Counted from the first letter of the stretch, positions 51,160-61,605 are shown. The stretch is DNA of 64,000 nt from Lepidostoma basale (GCA_022606425.2 JAHDVF020001600.1:744001-808000), one strand, 5' to 3'. Notes: a model not told the origin generated them from the letters alone. Program-made: numbers and translations.

Positions 51160-51210
51160 GTGATATGAGTCCTGGCTATAGGACTTAACTATAGCCAGGA
51201 CTCATATCAC
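51160..51210. repeat. 51-bp perfect hairpin
   Basis: 22-nt arms (GTGATATGAGTCCTGGCTAT plus AG and complement; 51160-51181, 51189-51210) around GACTTAA. A third copy of AGTCCTGGCTATGG lies at 51141-51154. It abuts the 5' end of the next LINE fragment. Confidence 0.9.
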
Positions 51211-51213
51211 ATG

Positions 51214-51595
51214 TTTCTTACAGATTCAAGGTTGCCCAGCGCGCAATGGAGAGAGCCATGCTTGGAATAACCTTGAGGGACAGATTTAGAAACAAATTTA
51301 TTGGACAACAAACCAAGGTGACTGAGGTGGCTCTACGGATAGGCGGACTGAAGTGGCGGTGGGCTGGCCATATCTGTCGGAGAACCGACAACCGATGGGG
51401 AAGACGGGTTCTGGAGTGGAGACCGCGTACAGGATTCCGTAGAGTTGGACGTCCCCCTGCCCGCTGGACCGACGATCTGAAGAGGATTGCTGGACATGGA
51501 TGGATGGGAGCGGCAATGGATAGGGGGCGATGGCGGGCTTTGGGAGAGGCCTACATTCAGCAGTGGATGACAGACGGCTGATGATGATGATGTTT
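51214..51595 (+). mobile_element. LINE-B-like (RTE-like) 3' end, intact frame
   Basis: FKVAQRAMERAMLGITLRDR, LRIGGLKWRWAGHICRRTDN, VLEWRPRTGFRRVGRPPARW, TDDLKRIAGHGWMGAAMDRG, RWRALGEAYIQQWMTDG, stop. Tail (TGA)n. Distinct subfamily from the (GAA)n copies. Confidence 0.9.
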
Positions 51596-51867
51596 CTTGT
51601 TTAAGTTTTAAAACAAATTAGTATGCATGAGTGGTCTCTAAACTATTGCTAATGAACCTATTACTGTATTATGTGCAAAATGATCACATGCCCGAGACGA
51701 TAAGTCTGCGTTGTACGGCAAACATTACGTAGGTGACGTGAAATACAAACAACTTGTTTGCGTTGTAGCTCTTCAGGCAATGCTAATTTTTTATCAGACC
51801 TAATACAAAACTGGCTAAATATTTTGTAAACATATCATTTTTATGATAGTACCAATATAGCCTATGT
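51596..51867. other. unassigned interval
   Basis: Nothing recognised. Confidence 0.4.
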
Positions 51868-51875
51868 GTTCCAAT

Positions 51876-52124
51876 CAGTGGCGGTACTCCCATAGAAACC
51901 CAGAAGCCCGGCTTGCGTAAGAAATTTTGAATCAAAACCCCCAAATCTAAGTAATCAGGCCCCCGCATAAACCAACAAACCAATAAATCACCTTCCAACA
52001 ATGTTCCCATCAGACGTAAGAGGAATAGCCACAAGAGCTGAACCTCTGTAAGCCAGAAGAGGTTTTGATTCAAAATTTCTTTCGCAAGTCGGGCTTCTGG
52101 GCATCTATGGGAGTACCGCCACTG
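51876..52124. mobile_element. complete hAT MITE with 8-bp target duplication
   Basis: 249 bp; GTTCCAAT at 51868-51875 and 52125-52132. The ends begin CAGTGGCGGTACTCCCATAG and form inverted arms of about 70 bp. No transposase. Half copies at 3746-3862 and 11590-11712. Confidence 0.9.
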
Positions 52125-52149
52125 GTTCCAATATGTACCAATCACTTAC

Positions 52150-52544
52150 AATATGTAACCTGGTTATAGAAAATCAACCCATAGAACAGACAAATCGCCT
52201 ACAATTAAGGAGAACCTAATCTTAACTTTGAAGCGCTTCTGTGTGGTAATTTGGGGCAAAAAATAAGGTACGACCTTTACTCTGCTATAACTGTGGGGAA
52301 CTTATAGATTTAGTTCTCTTAATACTCCTGGATCGTAAAAATGTCCGGATAACAGTTTTAAAAAATGCTTAACTAGATGCTTTTTAACTTAAGAATAAAT
52401 GTAGATATTCCAACAAATAATTACATGAAATTGGCAGTTTGAAATTAAAATAAACTTTTTTATTGATAAAAAGAATCCTAAAAAAAAAACGGTGGATGCG
52501 AGTAACATAAATCTAATAATCAAAAAAGTCCGGATCGTCCATGT
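52150..52544 (+). mobile_element. LINE scraps
   Basis: 52155-52190 shares TAACCTGGTTATAGAAAATC with LINE-C at 12.98 kb. 52200-52330 resembles 52850-52960 (TTTGAAGCGCTTCTGTGTGG / CTTCGAAGCGCCTCTGTGCA). 52500-52545 holds an element S head scrap (AGTCCGGATCGTCCATGTC). Confidence 0.5.
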
Positions 52545-52680
52545 CAACTCTATCACACACAGATTTTCTATACATCCGTCTTAAAGATCTCATTTCTACT
52601 GCATTTATTCTACTATCATCTATCTTTTGCTAGTTCTATGCTTCGCTCCAGTACATAAGGGTCAGTACAAGAACACCAAA
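52545..52680 (-). mobile_element. LINE-A scrap
   Basis: Complement of VLVLTLMYWSEA and DDSRINAVEMRSLRRMYRKS. Confidence 0.7.
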
Positions 52681-52744
52681 AAGAAGAAAAAAATCACACT
52701 AAAAAGGAACATCAAATGAAATATACAAAGAACCATGTGAATAG

Positions 52745-53245
52745 ATATATTGCAGTCATCTCTTTGTTACTCTGATCATTGGGGCATTCATAAATTCGCT
52801 GATGCATCTAAATCTTTTGCCACCTCATTTAGAAGACAAATCACTTTAAATTCTAATAACTTCGAAGCGCCTCTGTGCAGTAATTTGGAGCATAAAATAA
52901 GTGATGCCCCTTGCTATGCTATAGCTGTTGGGAACGTGTAGATTTAGTTCTCTCATCATTCTCACATTGAGAGAATATGTAGAGTTGCACTGAAAATGTT
53001 GGGATTTATCCTCCGAACTGGTAGAGTTTTCAGGAATCCCTATGTTTTGAGAATTTTGTATAACTCATTGGTCTGGAGCCGGCTTGAGGGTGGTTCGGTG
53101 ATATGGAGTGCCCACGAGGCGAGATTCTCACTCATGTTAGAGAGGGTCCAGAAAAGATTTCAGAGATATCTATAGTTCAGAAGACAAATACTCTTGACTT
53201 TGGAAAGTACTGTGTATTCCTAATGTCGAACCATCTCTCATCATC
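52745..53245 (+). mobile_element. LINE-E-type fragment (Jockey/CR1-like)
   Basis: 52975-53170 reads ICRVALKMLGFILRTGRVFR, NPYVLRILYNSLVWSRLEGG, SVIWSAHEARFSLMLERVQK, RFQRYL: the conserved LY..LV.S.LEY...W block. Then the RRQILLTLE / MSNHLSS piece shared with 23.55 kb. Confidence 0.75.
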
Positions 53246-53687
53246 TCAAGTGAGGCCTGCTGCTTTGACCTTGTTCTGTAGGGTGCTCTGTTCTCCAGGT
53301 GGCTCTAAGTCTGCCTCACTTCCTCTTTCCTCCCATAGGGGACAAGTCTAGTGTGCTCTGAGTGATGCAGGCTGGGTTCCACCTCAGAGTATGACCGATC
53401 CGCAGCCATTTGCGGATAATAGTTTAAAAAAATGCTTACCAAGAAAGATCATTTGACGTGTTTAAAGAGTATTCAAATCCAATGTTCATGTGAGATATAG
53501 TGAGGGGTAATGGTAAGGCTATATGTGCATGAATTGGGTGTTTCACAATGATCTACTGATTAATACGTAATCATCATCATTTGCTGTACCTCTTCTTCGA
53601 GGAAGACTGTCCTTCACAGATGTGGGTCCTCATGTGATTATAAAGTCCAATCCTGGACCCACACACTTTAAGGCATTTAAACAAAGC
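53246..53687. other. unassigned interval
   Basis: 53265-53400 may continue the LINE; no clear frame. Nothing else seen. Confidence 0.35.
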
Positions 53688-53825
53688 ATTGAACTGGCAA
53701 AAGAAGGATGAAAGTAGAATAAATGCAGTAGAAATGTGATCTCTTGAACGCGTGTGTGGAAAATCATGTATGATAGAGTGTTGAATGTTTACTTGCATAC
53801 ATAAGGGTTGGCACGAGAAATGGAC
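53688..53825 (+). mobile_element. LINE-A scraps
   Basis: 53688-53787 plus: ALNWQKKDESRINAVEM stop, SLERVCGKS. 53792-53820 is a minus-strand VLVPTLMYAS scrap meeting it. Confidence 0.65.
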
Positions 53826-53887
53826 ATGGACATTTTTCAAATAAGCTGAATGTCTTTTAAGGAGCGCATAAGTTAATATTTAGCTTC

Positions 53888-54430
53888 TTCTTCTTCTTTT
53901 AGACCTTTGGTCTGTTCCTGTAATCAGGCTGGCCTCTCTTGGGAGGTCGACTTCCAGCTATCCCTCCATCTCTTTGGTGGTCTTCCGAGGGGACGGTAGC
54001 CGGCAGGAATCTGATGCGCCACAGCGTGTGGGATTCTGGTGGGATATATCCTCTGTACGTGCGCATTCCAGTATCTTCTGCGTTGTCTGCCCCATCTCAC
54101 CACATCCTCCACCTTGCAGATTTCGCTGATAGCTGTGTTCCTCGCTCTATCTCGGAGAGTCTTTCTTGCTACAATTCTCAGCATCCGCATCTCTGGAACC
54201 GCACTTTAGCCTTCGTTCTTGGGGTATCCGCTCTGGTCTCAATTTCATATGTCAGTATAGGCCTTACGCAGGTTTTGTATATTCTGACCTTACTGTCAGT
54301 TGTCATATACTTGTTGTTGCATATGATATCCTTGAGACAACCTGATACCGCCGAAGCCTTGTTGACTTGTCCTATTACTTCACTGACAAGATCATTTTGA
54401 CTGAGCAGATCCACTTCCAGATATCTAAAC
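53888..54430 (-). mobile_element. LINE-C 3' end, long
   Basis: DLLSQNDLVSEVIGQVNKAS, AVSGCLKDIICNNKYMTTDS, KVRIYKTCVRPILTYEIETR, a frameshift, MRMLRIVARKTLRDRARNTA, ISEICKVEDVVRWGRQRRRY, GRPPKRWRDSWKSTSQERPA, stop. Tail (GAA)n at 53887-53899. Confidence 0.85.
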
Positions 54431-54698
54431 TATCATATTTAGCAAATTGATAAATTTATGTAAATCATATATAGTTGGTTGAAAAGAACCAGTTATATTA
54501 CATTTGTACATAAATGAAAACAATGAATTGTTCATTGTTTCAAAATCATTGTTAAATTCATGTTTCAAAATCATCTGAGTGACTCTTTCATTGTTTTATC
54601 CATATAAATCACCATGAATCTAAGTTGAACATTCTATTCATTCAAAATATTACACATACTTTTGAGAGATTTTTATAAATATGTACCGATGAATTCTT
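54431..54698. other. AT-rich interval
   Basis: Nothing recognised. Confidence 0.4.
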
Positions 54699-55465
54699 CT
54701 TCTTCTTCTTCGTCAGCCCTTATCGGTCCACTGCTGGACATAGGCCTCCTCCCTTCCCTTCCACTCGTCTCTATCCCCTGCCAGCCGTAGCCACATTTTG
54801 CCCCCCACCGGCAGCAATGTCGTCGGCCCACCTTTTTTGCGGCCTGCCGACGTTTCTCCTATTCTCCCATGGTCTCCACCTAATTATTTTCTGGGTCCAT
54901 CTATCCTCACTCTGTCTCGCCACATGACCCGTCCATTGCTACTTCAGTCTCGCTAGTCGTTCCATGATGTCCGTTATTTTTGTTCGGCGTCTAATCTCCT
55001 CATTTCTGATTCTATCTCGGACACTGACGCCGAGCATATATCTTTCCATGGAACGCTGCGTGACTCTCAATCTTTCAATATTTCTCTTGGTGAGGGTCAC
55101 AGTTTCCATCCCATACGTCATCACCGGCAGTATGCATGAATCATAAAGTTTTCTTTTCAGACATACTGGAGTTTCCTTGTTTCCAAATACGTGTTTTAGT
55201 TTGCGGAAAACTGCCCAGCTCAACCCTATTCGCCTCGATATTTCCGCTGTCTGGTTCTCTTTTCCCAATTTAATCTTGTGTCTCAGGTAAATGTACTCGC
55301 TGACTCTTTCTATGGTGCTGTTGCGGATAGTGAAGTTTTTATTTTCAGGACTTAAAATCTCTGTTTTTCCTATATTCATTTCTAAGCCTATTTTATTTGA
55401 TGCTTCCTGCAACTCTTCAATCATTTGAGTCAGTTCGTCTATGTCCTCACTAATTACTTTGATGC
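54699..55465 (-). mobile_element. LINE-B (RTE-like) 3' end
   Basis: MIEELQEASNKIGLEMNIGK then TEILSPENKNFTIRNSTIER, IYLRHKIKLGKENQTAEISR, CLKRKLYDSCILPVMTYGME, RDRIRNEEIRRRTKITDIME, RLARLK. A stop replaces W in WQWAGH; the rest is GRPQKRWADD...EEAYVQQWTDKG. Tail (GAA)n at 54699-54713. Possible short duplication ATGAATT on both sides. Confidence 0.9.
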
Positions 55466-55679
55466 AAATTGCAATGAATTATTATGATGCAAATCCAAGA
55501 GTTGTCAGCCTATAATTCTTGTCTCTTATGACAGATGTTCTTACGCAATTGTCGTAAAACATTAGTTATTGACAGCATAACGCATTGGCGAGAATTCATG
55601 ATGCTTTGTGCCAATGTAATATGTAAATAAAAATTATTTGTTTCTTTTTCATCAACCCCTGTCCACAATCTTATAAAAG
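55466..55679. other. AT-rich interval
   Basis: Nothing recognised. Confidence 0.4.
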
Positions 55680-55965
55680 ACACTAACTAACTTCCCCGAA
55701 GGGGTAGACAGAAAGAATGAACAGCCACACTGTTCTTTCCTGACATGCTTCTCTCGATTTCTCAACATTCATACGTAGTGTCATGCACGTATGCCGGTTT
55801 CTCCGATTCCTCACAAGGCCGATATTATTGATTTTTACCATACCACATTTTGTTCGGTCTTTTCTAATTTTTTTCGTTTACATATCTGTATAATTTTTTC
55901 TTCATTCATTCTTTCCATATTTCCAAACCATCCAAATGAACCATTTGTTTATTGTCTGAAACAGC
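55680..55965 (-). mobile_element. LINE-A 3' fragment
   Basis: Tail AACTAAC, CCCCGAAGGGG hairpin (ACGGCG end lost), VNEKN-, EKMQMVW- and GSFGWFGNMER-like blocks; decayed. Confidence 0.75.
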
Positions 55966-56093
55966 AGCAAGACGCTATGATAATCTCAAAAAATATAATT
56001 AAACTTCTAAAACATACATTTTCACTTTAAAATCTTATTGGAAAACTTTCGCTTTAGGAGAGTATTGTCAAACATTCTCCTAAGGCGTCTTCC

Positions 56094-56336
56094 TCGTCAA
56101 CCATCGCAGGCAAAACTCTCAGAGATCGGATCAGAAATGAGACCATAAGGTCTGTCTGTGGTGTTGAGGACATAGTAAGATGGGGAAGAAGCAAAAGGCA
56201 CTTTTGGAGCGACCACGTGGACCGCATGGAGAATACAAGAATTGCAAAAATTGTTAAAGATGAAAACCCAAGCAGCAAGAGACTACCAGAAAGGCCGCTA
56301 AAAAGATGGAGAGATGGCTGAAGAAGAAGAAGAAGA
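56094..56336 (+). mobile_element. LINE-C 3' end
   Basis: TIAGKTLRDRIRNETIRSVC, GVEDIVRWGRSKRHFWSDHV, DRMENTRIAKIVKDENPSSK, RLPERPLKRWRDG, stop. Tail (GAA)n. Confidence 0.85.
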
Positions 56337-56379
56337 ATTTGAATATAACTACTTAAAAGAATTTAATAAATTTGGTAAT

Positions 56380-56635
56380 GGGTTGTTTTCCTTGGCCCTC
56401 CTCGACTTCTTTTTCCATTCAAACTACTTGTATATAAATATTTTTAACCTTTCGTCTCTCATTCATTCATTTCCTATGTCTATATGATTTTTGTGATCCT
56501 TTGTTAATTTTACTTATGATGCAATCATCTGCCTTACATTTATTCGTCATTCGGTGTTCTATCATATATCGTTTTCCTGCACATTCTTCTCAGTGATCTC
56601 ATTTCTACGACATTTACCCTACTTTCATTACCCAA
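56380..56635 (-). mobile_element. LINE-A middle fragment
   Basis: Complement of ESRVNVVEMRSLRRMCRKTI and YDRTPNDE, back to VKNIYIQVV and GRGGPRK. Confidence 0.75.
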
Positions 56636-56691
56636 TATGGCAGAAACAAATTTGATAAGTGGTTAAAAGTCGGTGTTAACACGCTGTATAA

Positions 56692-56995
56692 AACTAACTA
56701 ACTAACTAACCATCACGCCGTCTCCCCGAAGGGGTAGGCAGAAAGAATGGACTGCCACACTTTTCTTTCCTGACATATTTCTCTCGCTTCCTCAACATTC
56801 ATACATCCATATACATACCTTTATTGATATCAAACCAGGCTGTAAGATCTCCATTTACTCTGACACTAGCAATGCTTTCCGTGTATAGCGACTTAATTGC
56901 CGTGATCAGTTTTGTACTTATTCCATATTCAGACAATATTTTCCACAACTTTTCTGTATTAACGTATAAATGAATCATTATAAATATCTGTCTAC
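56692..56995 (-). mobile_element. LINE-A 3' end joined to an RT palm piece
   Basis: 56692-56812 is the tail, hairpin and last 30 codons. 56815-56990 reads LWKILSEYGISTKLITAIKS, LYTESIASVRVNGDLTAWFD, INKG: the RT block just before GxRQGC. The YADD to GRPRKTW region between is deleted. The only upstream RT sequence of this family that I could find apart from 59.9 kb. Confidence 0.75.
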
Positions 56996-57269
56996 TCTTA
57001 TATAAAACGAAAATAATAAATGTTTATTTGTTTCATGAATTACGTAATCATATATTGTTTTGTTGTAAACAAAACAGTAGTTCAAATCAAAACAAGATCA
57101 ATGTCATGATTTATTTGTTTTGATTGTGTGCGAGTTCCGTTTTCAAAATTAGATGCATTTATGTAAATTTGCTATCAGCTGGGAAAGGTGAGTAGCGCGC
57201 ACGCGCGGGTCGGGGTTATGTGTCATCTCTTTCCCACCTTCACGAATCGCCTTCGCATTAAATTCTACA
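56996..57269. other. putative upstream region of a host gene
   Basis: No repeat recognised. 57195-57216 is a CG-rich patch (AGCGCGCACGCGCGGGTCGG), unusual for the window, about 60 bp upstream of the Inr-like sites. Confidence 0.4.
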
Positions 57270-57270
57270 C

Positions 57271-57290
57271 TTGTTCAGTTACTTCAGTTG
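57271..57290 (+). promoter_or_regulatory. two arthropod Inr-like sites
   Basis: TTCAGTT at 57274-57280 and 57283-57289, both matching the arthropod initiator TCAGT, about 140 bp upstream of a well-placed ATG. No TATA box at the right distance. Confidence 0.4.
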
Positions 57291-57424
57291 CTTCTAGAAC
57301 TTCGTTACGTTGTGTCAGGTTTTTGAGTTTCCGAACGCAATACGTTTTTCTGTGAAAAAATAAAATAAACATTGTGTGAAACTGACTGTATAGTGATTTT
57401 TCAGTATTATACAAGATGTCGAAG
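57275..57424 (+). CDS. candidate first exon of a host gene
   Basis: Untranslated leader, then ATG TCG AAG (57416-57424) followed by GTATTT, a plausible donor in phase 0. Without splicing the frame stops after 15 codons. The short coding stub (MSK), Inr-like sites and lack of repeats match ordinary insect first exons. The rest of the gene is not visible: 57.43-58.25 kb looks intronic and transposons follow. The gene cannot be identified from three residues. Confidence 0.4.
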
Positions 57425-58247
57425 GTATTTACACATTTAAAAATTTCAAATATAATTGCGTAATTAAATAAAATCAATATAAATGTATTTTAGTTTCACC
57501 GGTGACGTAGATGCGTAAAATATATTAAAATTATTTGTAATTGTCTCGTTCGCAAAACGTCAAATGACGGTGTATTTGATGTGTCAATTGAATTGCATTT
57601 ATATTACCTGTGCAAATATCCGGTTACAAATTTGCAATGTTTTTTGCACGCCATAACTGTAAGTCGATTACGCTGCTTTCGCATCGAATTTCGCTGCCGG
57701 CCAAATGATTTTCGCCACCATTGTTAATTCGTCACAATATTTTGACAGATTTTTGATAAATCGTACGAAATTTCAAATGATTCTTCGCCCTCCCATATGG
57801 CGTGATCGCTGCGTCCCTGTCTCTCGAGCGAGCCGGATAGAATATACGCAAGTCGAAAAAGGACGATACGATGTGTGTTTGTCTCTTCGATACGATTTTA
57901 TTTTTCAGCTGTCTTTCTGCCACGGTGTTTTTGTTTTTATTCTAATTTTCAGAACAGTATTCGATGACGATTCGAATTTTAAACGACTGTTTTGTTTTAT
58001 TTTTAAATTATGACACATTTGTTTGCGCATCTAAGATTCCTCAAGTACAAATAAGGTATAATATCATTTTTTTTATTATTTCATTATAATTCGATTCTAA
58101 ATTTATAAAATAACATTTCTTTAAACTTATTACAAGATAATATTTCTCAAATAAATATAATACATTCTCTTTTAGTCAGACATTTTTACCATACTGTCAA
58201 ACAGCTTGTTGCAATGCACGTCGTTTGATCTGGTAGATAATGTCAAT
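57425..58247. other. probable intron sequence
   Basis: 57705-58013 is open for 102 codons on plus (MIFATIVNSSQYFDRFLINR start) but has no domain and low complexity at its end. Nothing else recognised. Confidence 0.35.
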
Positions 58248-58258
58248 CAGTTACTTAT

Positions 58259-58735
58259 ACTAACTAACTAACTAACTAACCATCACGCCATTTCCCCGGA
58301 GGGGTAGGCAGAGAGGATGGATCGCCACACTGGCCTGTCCTGGCATACCTCTCGGGCTTCCTCTACATTCATACATCGTACCATGCACGCACGTCGATTA
58401 TTCCGACTTCGAATGTGGCCGCCTTTTAGTAATTGATTAATTTGGTCATGCCATGTTTTCCTCGGTCGTCCTCGGCTTCTTTTCCCACTCACGCTGCTTG
58501 TGTACAACTTTTTAACCATTCTACTCTCATCCATTCGTTCCATATGTCCGAACCATCTCAGGGATCCTTTTTAATTTTATTCATGATGCAGTCATCTGCC
58601 TTACATTTCTTTCTTATTTCATCGTTCGGTATTCTATCATACAACGTTTTCCCGCACATTCTTCTTAGTGATCTCATTTCTACGGCGTTTATCCTGCTTT
58701 CATCCTTCTTTTGCCAGCTCCAAGCTTACTTACGC
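58259..58735 (-). mobile_element. LINE-A, recent 5'-truncated insertion with 12-bp duplication
   Basis: MERMDESRMVKKLYTSSVSG, KRSRGRPRKTWHDQINQLLK, GGHIRSRNNRRACM, VWRSILSAYPSGEMA, stop, then (TTAG)x5. Upstream: ESRINAVEMRSLRRMCGKTL with one frameshift. CAGTTACTTATA ends just before the tail and again at 58736-58747. Confidence 0.9.
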
Positions 58736-58784
58736 CAGTTACTTATATGAAAGAAATAATCGTTGATTTCTGATTTTTAATCTT

Positions 58785-59475
58785 AGTTGGAGTTCTAGTG
58801 CCAACCCTTATGTATGAAAGTGAAACTTGAAGCTGGCAATGGAAGGATAAAAGTAGGATAAATGCCGTAGAAATTAAATCACTGAGAAGAATGTGCAAAA
58901 ACGATATATGATAGAATGCCGAAATAAGGAAGAAATGTAAGGCAGATGATTGCATCATAAGTAAAATTAAAAAAGGATTTCGGAGATGGTTTGGACATAT
59001 GAAACGAACGGACGAGAGAAGAATGGTTAAAATGTTGAATACAAGCAGTGTGAGTGGAAAGAGAAGCCGTGGAAGACCAAGGAAAGCATAATAATAATAA
59101 TTAGGCTAATTTGTATAGCGCCGTTTTCGTGAATAGCTCACCTCAAGGGCGCTTGGCAATGTTTTTAGTCATGAGAGCTGCATGTGACACCAGCAATCAG
59201 ATAACCGTTGTTTACATTTTATGGGATATTTTGAAAATGTGGGTTTTTAGCTGAGATTTAAAGTCTGTCGGATTGTCAATGCATGCTCATGACCAAATTA
59301 ATCAATTACTGAAAGGCGACTATGTTCGAAGTAGGAACAATCGACGAGCGTACATGTCATGATGTGTGAATGTAGAAGAAGCGTGAGAATTATGCCAGGA
59401 TAGAACAATGTGGCGATCTATCCTCTGCCTACACCTTTCGGGGAAACGGCGTGATGGTTAGTTAGTTAGTTAGTC
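58785..59475 (+). mobile_element. LINE-A fragment split by LINE-D
   Basis: GVLVPTLMYESET stop, WQWKDKSRINAVEIKSLRR, RRWFGHMKRTDERRMVKMLN, SGKRSRGRPRKA, then LINE-D; resumes at 59287 HDQINQLLKGDYVRSRNNRR and ends GETA-like, stop, (TTAG)n. Confidence 0.8.
59088..59287 (-). mobile_element. LINE-D 3' end inside LINE-A
   Basis: (AAT)n tail, TAGCGCCGTTTTCGTGAATA...CACCTCAAGGGCGCT stem, then the DNPTDFKSQLKTHIFKISH-like C-terminus. A short GCAT repeat at both junctions. Confidence 0.75.
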
Positions 59476-59925
59476 TGTCGTACATGCGTCTTAAGGATCT
59501 CACCTCTACCGCATTTATCCTACTTTCATCCTTCTTTTGCCAACTCCAAGCTTCGCTTCCATACATAAGGGTCGGCACTAGAACTCCATTGTGCACTGCC
59601 ATCTTTGCTTCAGTCGATATATTTCTATTTGCGGTAATGACTTTGAGTGGACCATTTATTTTGTTTCCAGCTCCAACCCTTCTTCCGATCTCTTTCTCCA
59701 TTCTTCCGTCCATTTCGACGTCTTTCATATACGCACTTATGTCACAATCCGTCATACATTCTTCCTTTTCAAATACCATAACTTTAGACTTTGACACGTT
59801 CATCACAAGGTCACATTTATTGCATACTTCGTACATTCTTGACACTAGGACTTGTAGATCGTCTATGCTGTCAGCGATTAAAACAGCGTCGTCTGCATAT
59901 AGCAAAAGCTGATGGACATATCGAT
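59476..59925 (-). mobile_element. LINE-A RT fragment with YADD
   Basis: LLYADDAVLIADSIDDLQVL, VSRMYEVCNKCDLVMNVSKS, KVMVFEKEECMTDCDISAYM, GRMEKEIGRRVGAGNKINGP, VLVPTLMYGSEAWSWQKKDE, ending in SLRRMYDRLTN. The YADD catalytic motif is intact and the frame is open for 147 codons. Best evidence that LINE-A is a reverse transcriptase. No 3' end. Confidence 0.9.
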
Positions 59926-60159
59926 CACTTTTTGTCTCTGGTTAGTACGCAGTATTATAATAGTTTCAAACAAGCTCGTGAAATAAATTCAATTCGTCAA
60001 ATACAGGTTTTCTGGCCATCTCTACTCCAATAGAAAATTCTCCCAACTCGTCAAGTGAGTCTAAATGCGTCTTAATTTTCTTACTTGACGACAGCTTCTC
60101 TAAGTGTGCCCATTGTCTTCTTCTGATTGTAGATTTTGCGATCTGTTTATGCAGGATAT
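59926..60159 (-). other. unassigned, possible LINE piece
   Basis: 60010-60155 on minus is open (LHKQIAKSTIRRRQWAHLEK, then LDELGEFSIGVEMA). No family recognised. Confidence 0.3.
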
Positions 60160-60335
60160 CAACTTTCTTCCTGTGATGAAGACGACCAGCCTTCTCTCCA
60201 TCTATTTGGTGGTCGTCCTGCTGGTCGACTGCCGTCTGGAGTTTCGTGCATCACAACCTTAGGAAGCCTCACTGGATCCATCCTCTCGATGTGGTCCCTC
60301 TAGAATCGTCTTGTCTGCCTACTCTATCCACTTAG
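60160..60335 (-). mobile_element. LINE-C 3' fragment
   Basis: VDRQDDHQIDGEKAGRLHHR-frame aside, the coding frame reads RIPRDHIERMDPVRLPKVVM, HETPDGSRPAGRPPNR, W, SSSQEE. Confidence 0.75.
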
Positions 60336-60387
60336 CACCTTTTATAATAACCATCCTTCAATTGTACTTTTCCATAGCTTAACAACT

Positions 60388-60845
60388 AACTAACTAACCA
60401 TCACGCCGTCTCCCCGAAGGGGTAGGCAGAAATAATGGACTGCCACACTTTTCTTTCCTGACATATTTTTCCCGCTTCCTCAACATTCATTCATCGTGTC
60501 ATGCACGCGCGTCGATTTCTCTGATTCCTCACATGACCGACATTCAATATTTGATTTATTTGATTATGCCACGTTTTCCTCGTTCTTCCTCTATTTCTGG
60601 TTCCATTTACATCGTTAACATATGATTTTTTTACCATTCTTTCTTCACCCCATCATTCACACTGCATTCACTTCTTATATTTTCATTCGACACTTTATCA
60701 TGCACAGAGTATCCACACATTCATCTAAGTTATCTCATTTCTACTGTATTTATTCTACTTTCATCCTTCTTTTGCAAGTTCCATGCTTCGCTTCCATATA
60801 TAAGGGTCGGTAAAGAACACCATTGTGTACTGCTGTTCTAGCATT
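60388..60845 (-). mobile_element. LINE-A fragment with 3' end
   Basis: (TTAG)n, CTCCCCGAAGGGG hairpin, NRNEERGKRGIIK-type damage, a deletion in the GSLRWFGH block, and KKDESRINTVEM to VLYRPLYMEAKHG. Confidence 0.8.
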
Positions 60846-60899
60846 TTTGGATAGGTTTGGATTGGCTTAAAATGTTTCTATATTAATTTAAAAAAACTA

Positions 60900-61112
60900 T
60901 GTTTAGCTAAAATGGCAGTGCACCATGGTGTTGTACCGACCCATAGTACAGAACCGAAGCATTGCACTAGCAAAAGAAGGATGAAAGTAGAATAAATGCA
61001 GTAGAAATGAGATCTCTTAGACGAATGTATGGAAATCTGTATACGATAGAGTGTCGAATGAAAATATAAGAAGTGAATGCTGTGCAGTTATGAATAAAAT
61101 AATGAAAGGAAC
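60900..61112 (+). mobile_element. LINE-A fragment
   Basis: AKMAVHHGVVPTHSTEPKH-type damaged region, SKRRMKVE, EMRSLRRMYGNLYTIECRMK, ending MNKIMKG at a LINE-C junction. Confidence 0.75.
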
Positions 61113-61500
61113 GCAAATTTCTTCCTGTGATGATGACGACCAGCCTTCTCTCCATCTCCCGGTGGTCCTCTGGAGTCTCGTGCATCACGATCTTAGGAAT
61201 CCTCATTGAGACCATCCTCTCGTTGTGGTTCCTTCAGAATCGTCTTCTCTGCCTACTCCATCTTAATATGTCTTAAATTTTGCAGGATCTGCGAATTTCT
61301 TTATTGGGTATCCTATCTCTAAGGGTTCTCCCCACGATGGGTGGCAATGTTTTCATTTCTGCTGCTCTTAAGAGATGTTTGGTTCTGACAGTGTCTCTTG
61401 CTTTGATTCCGTAAGTCATTATGGGCCTGATGCATGTTTTATAAATTCTTACTATACTTTCCTTTTTGTGTTCAAGGTACACCTATCAAATCAAGAATTT
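61112..61500 (-). mobile_element. LINE-C 3' fragment
   Basis: YLEHKKESIVRIYKTCIRPI, MTYGIKARDTVRTKHLLRAA, EMKTLPPIVGRTLRDRIPNK, EIRRSCKI, then frameshifts, ERMVSMRIPKIVMHETPEDH, and HQEEICV-like end. No (GAA)n tail remains. Confidence 0.85.
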
Positions 61501-61549
61501 TTAGAGGTACACCAAAGGAAAAAGCAATGTTTATTAATTATCATTATTT

Positions 61550-61604
61550 ATTTATTTAGTATACAACAGGTCCTTTGAACCCAATAAATTACTGTATACA
61601 ATTA
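61550..61604 (-). repeat. GTATAC-bounded tail block
   Basis: GTATACAACAGGTCCTTTGA...GTATACAATTA; the block that ends the tRNA-like SINEs, here alone and at the end of an element S tail. Confidence 0.6.
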
Positions 61605-61605
61605 A

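Noticed and set aside
57705..58013. 102-codon plus-strand protein near the promoter candidate
   Set aside because: No domain, weak start context; likely chance frame in intron.
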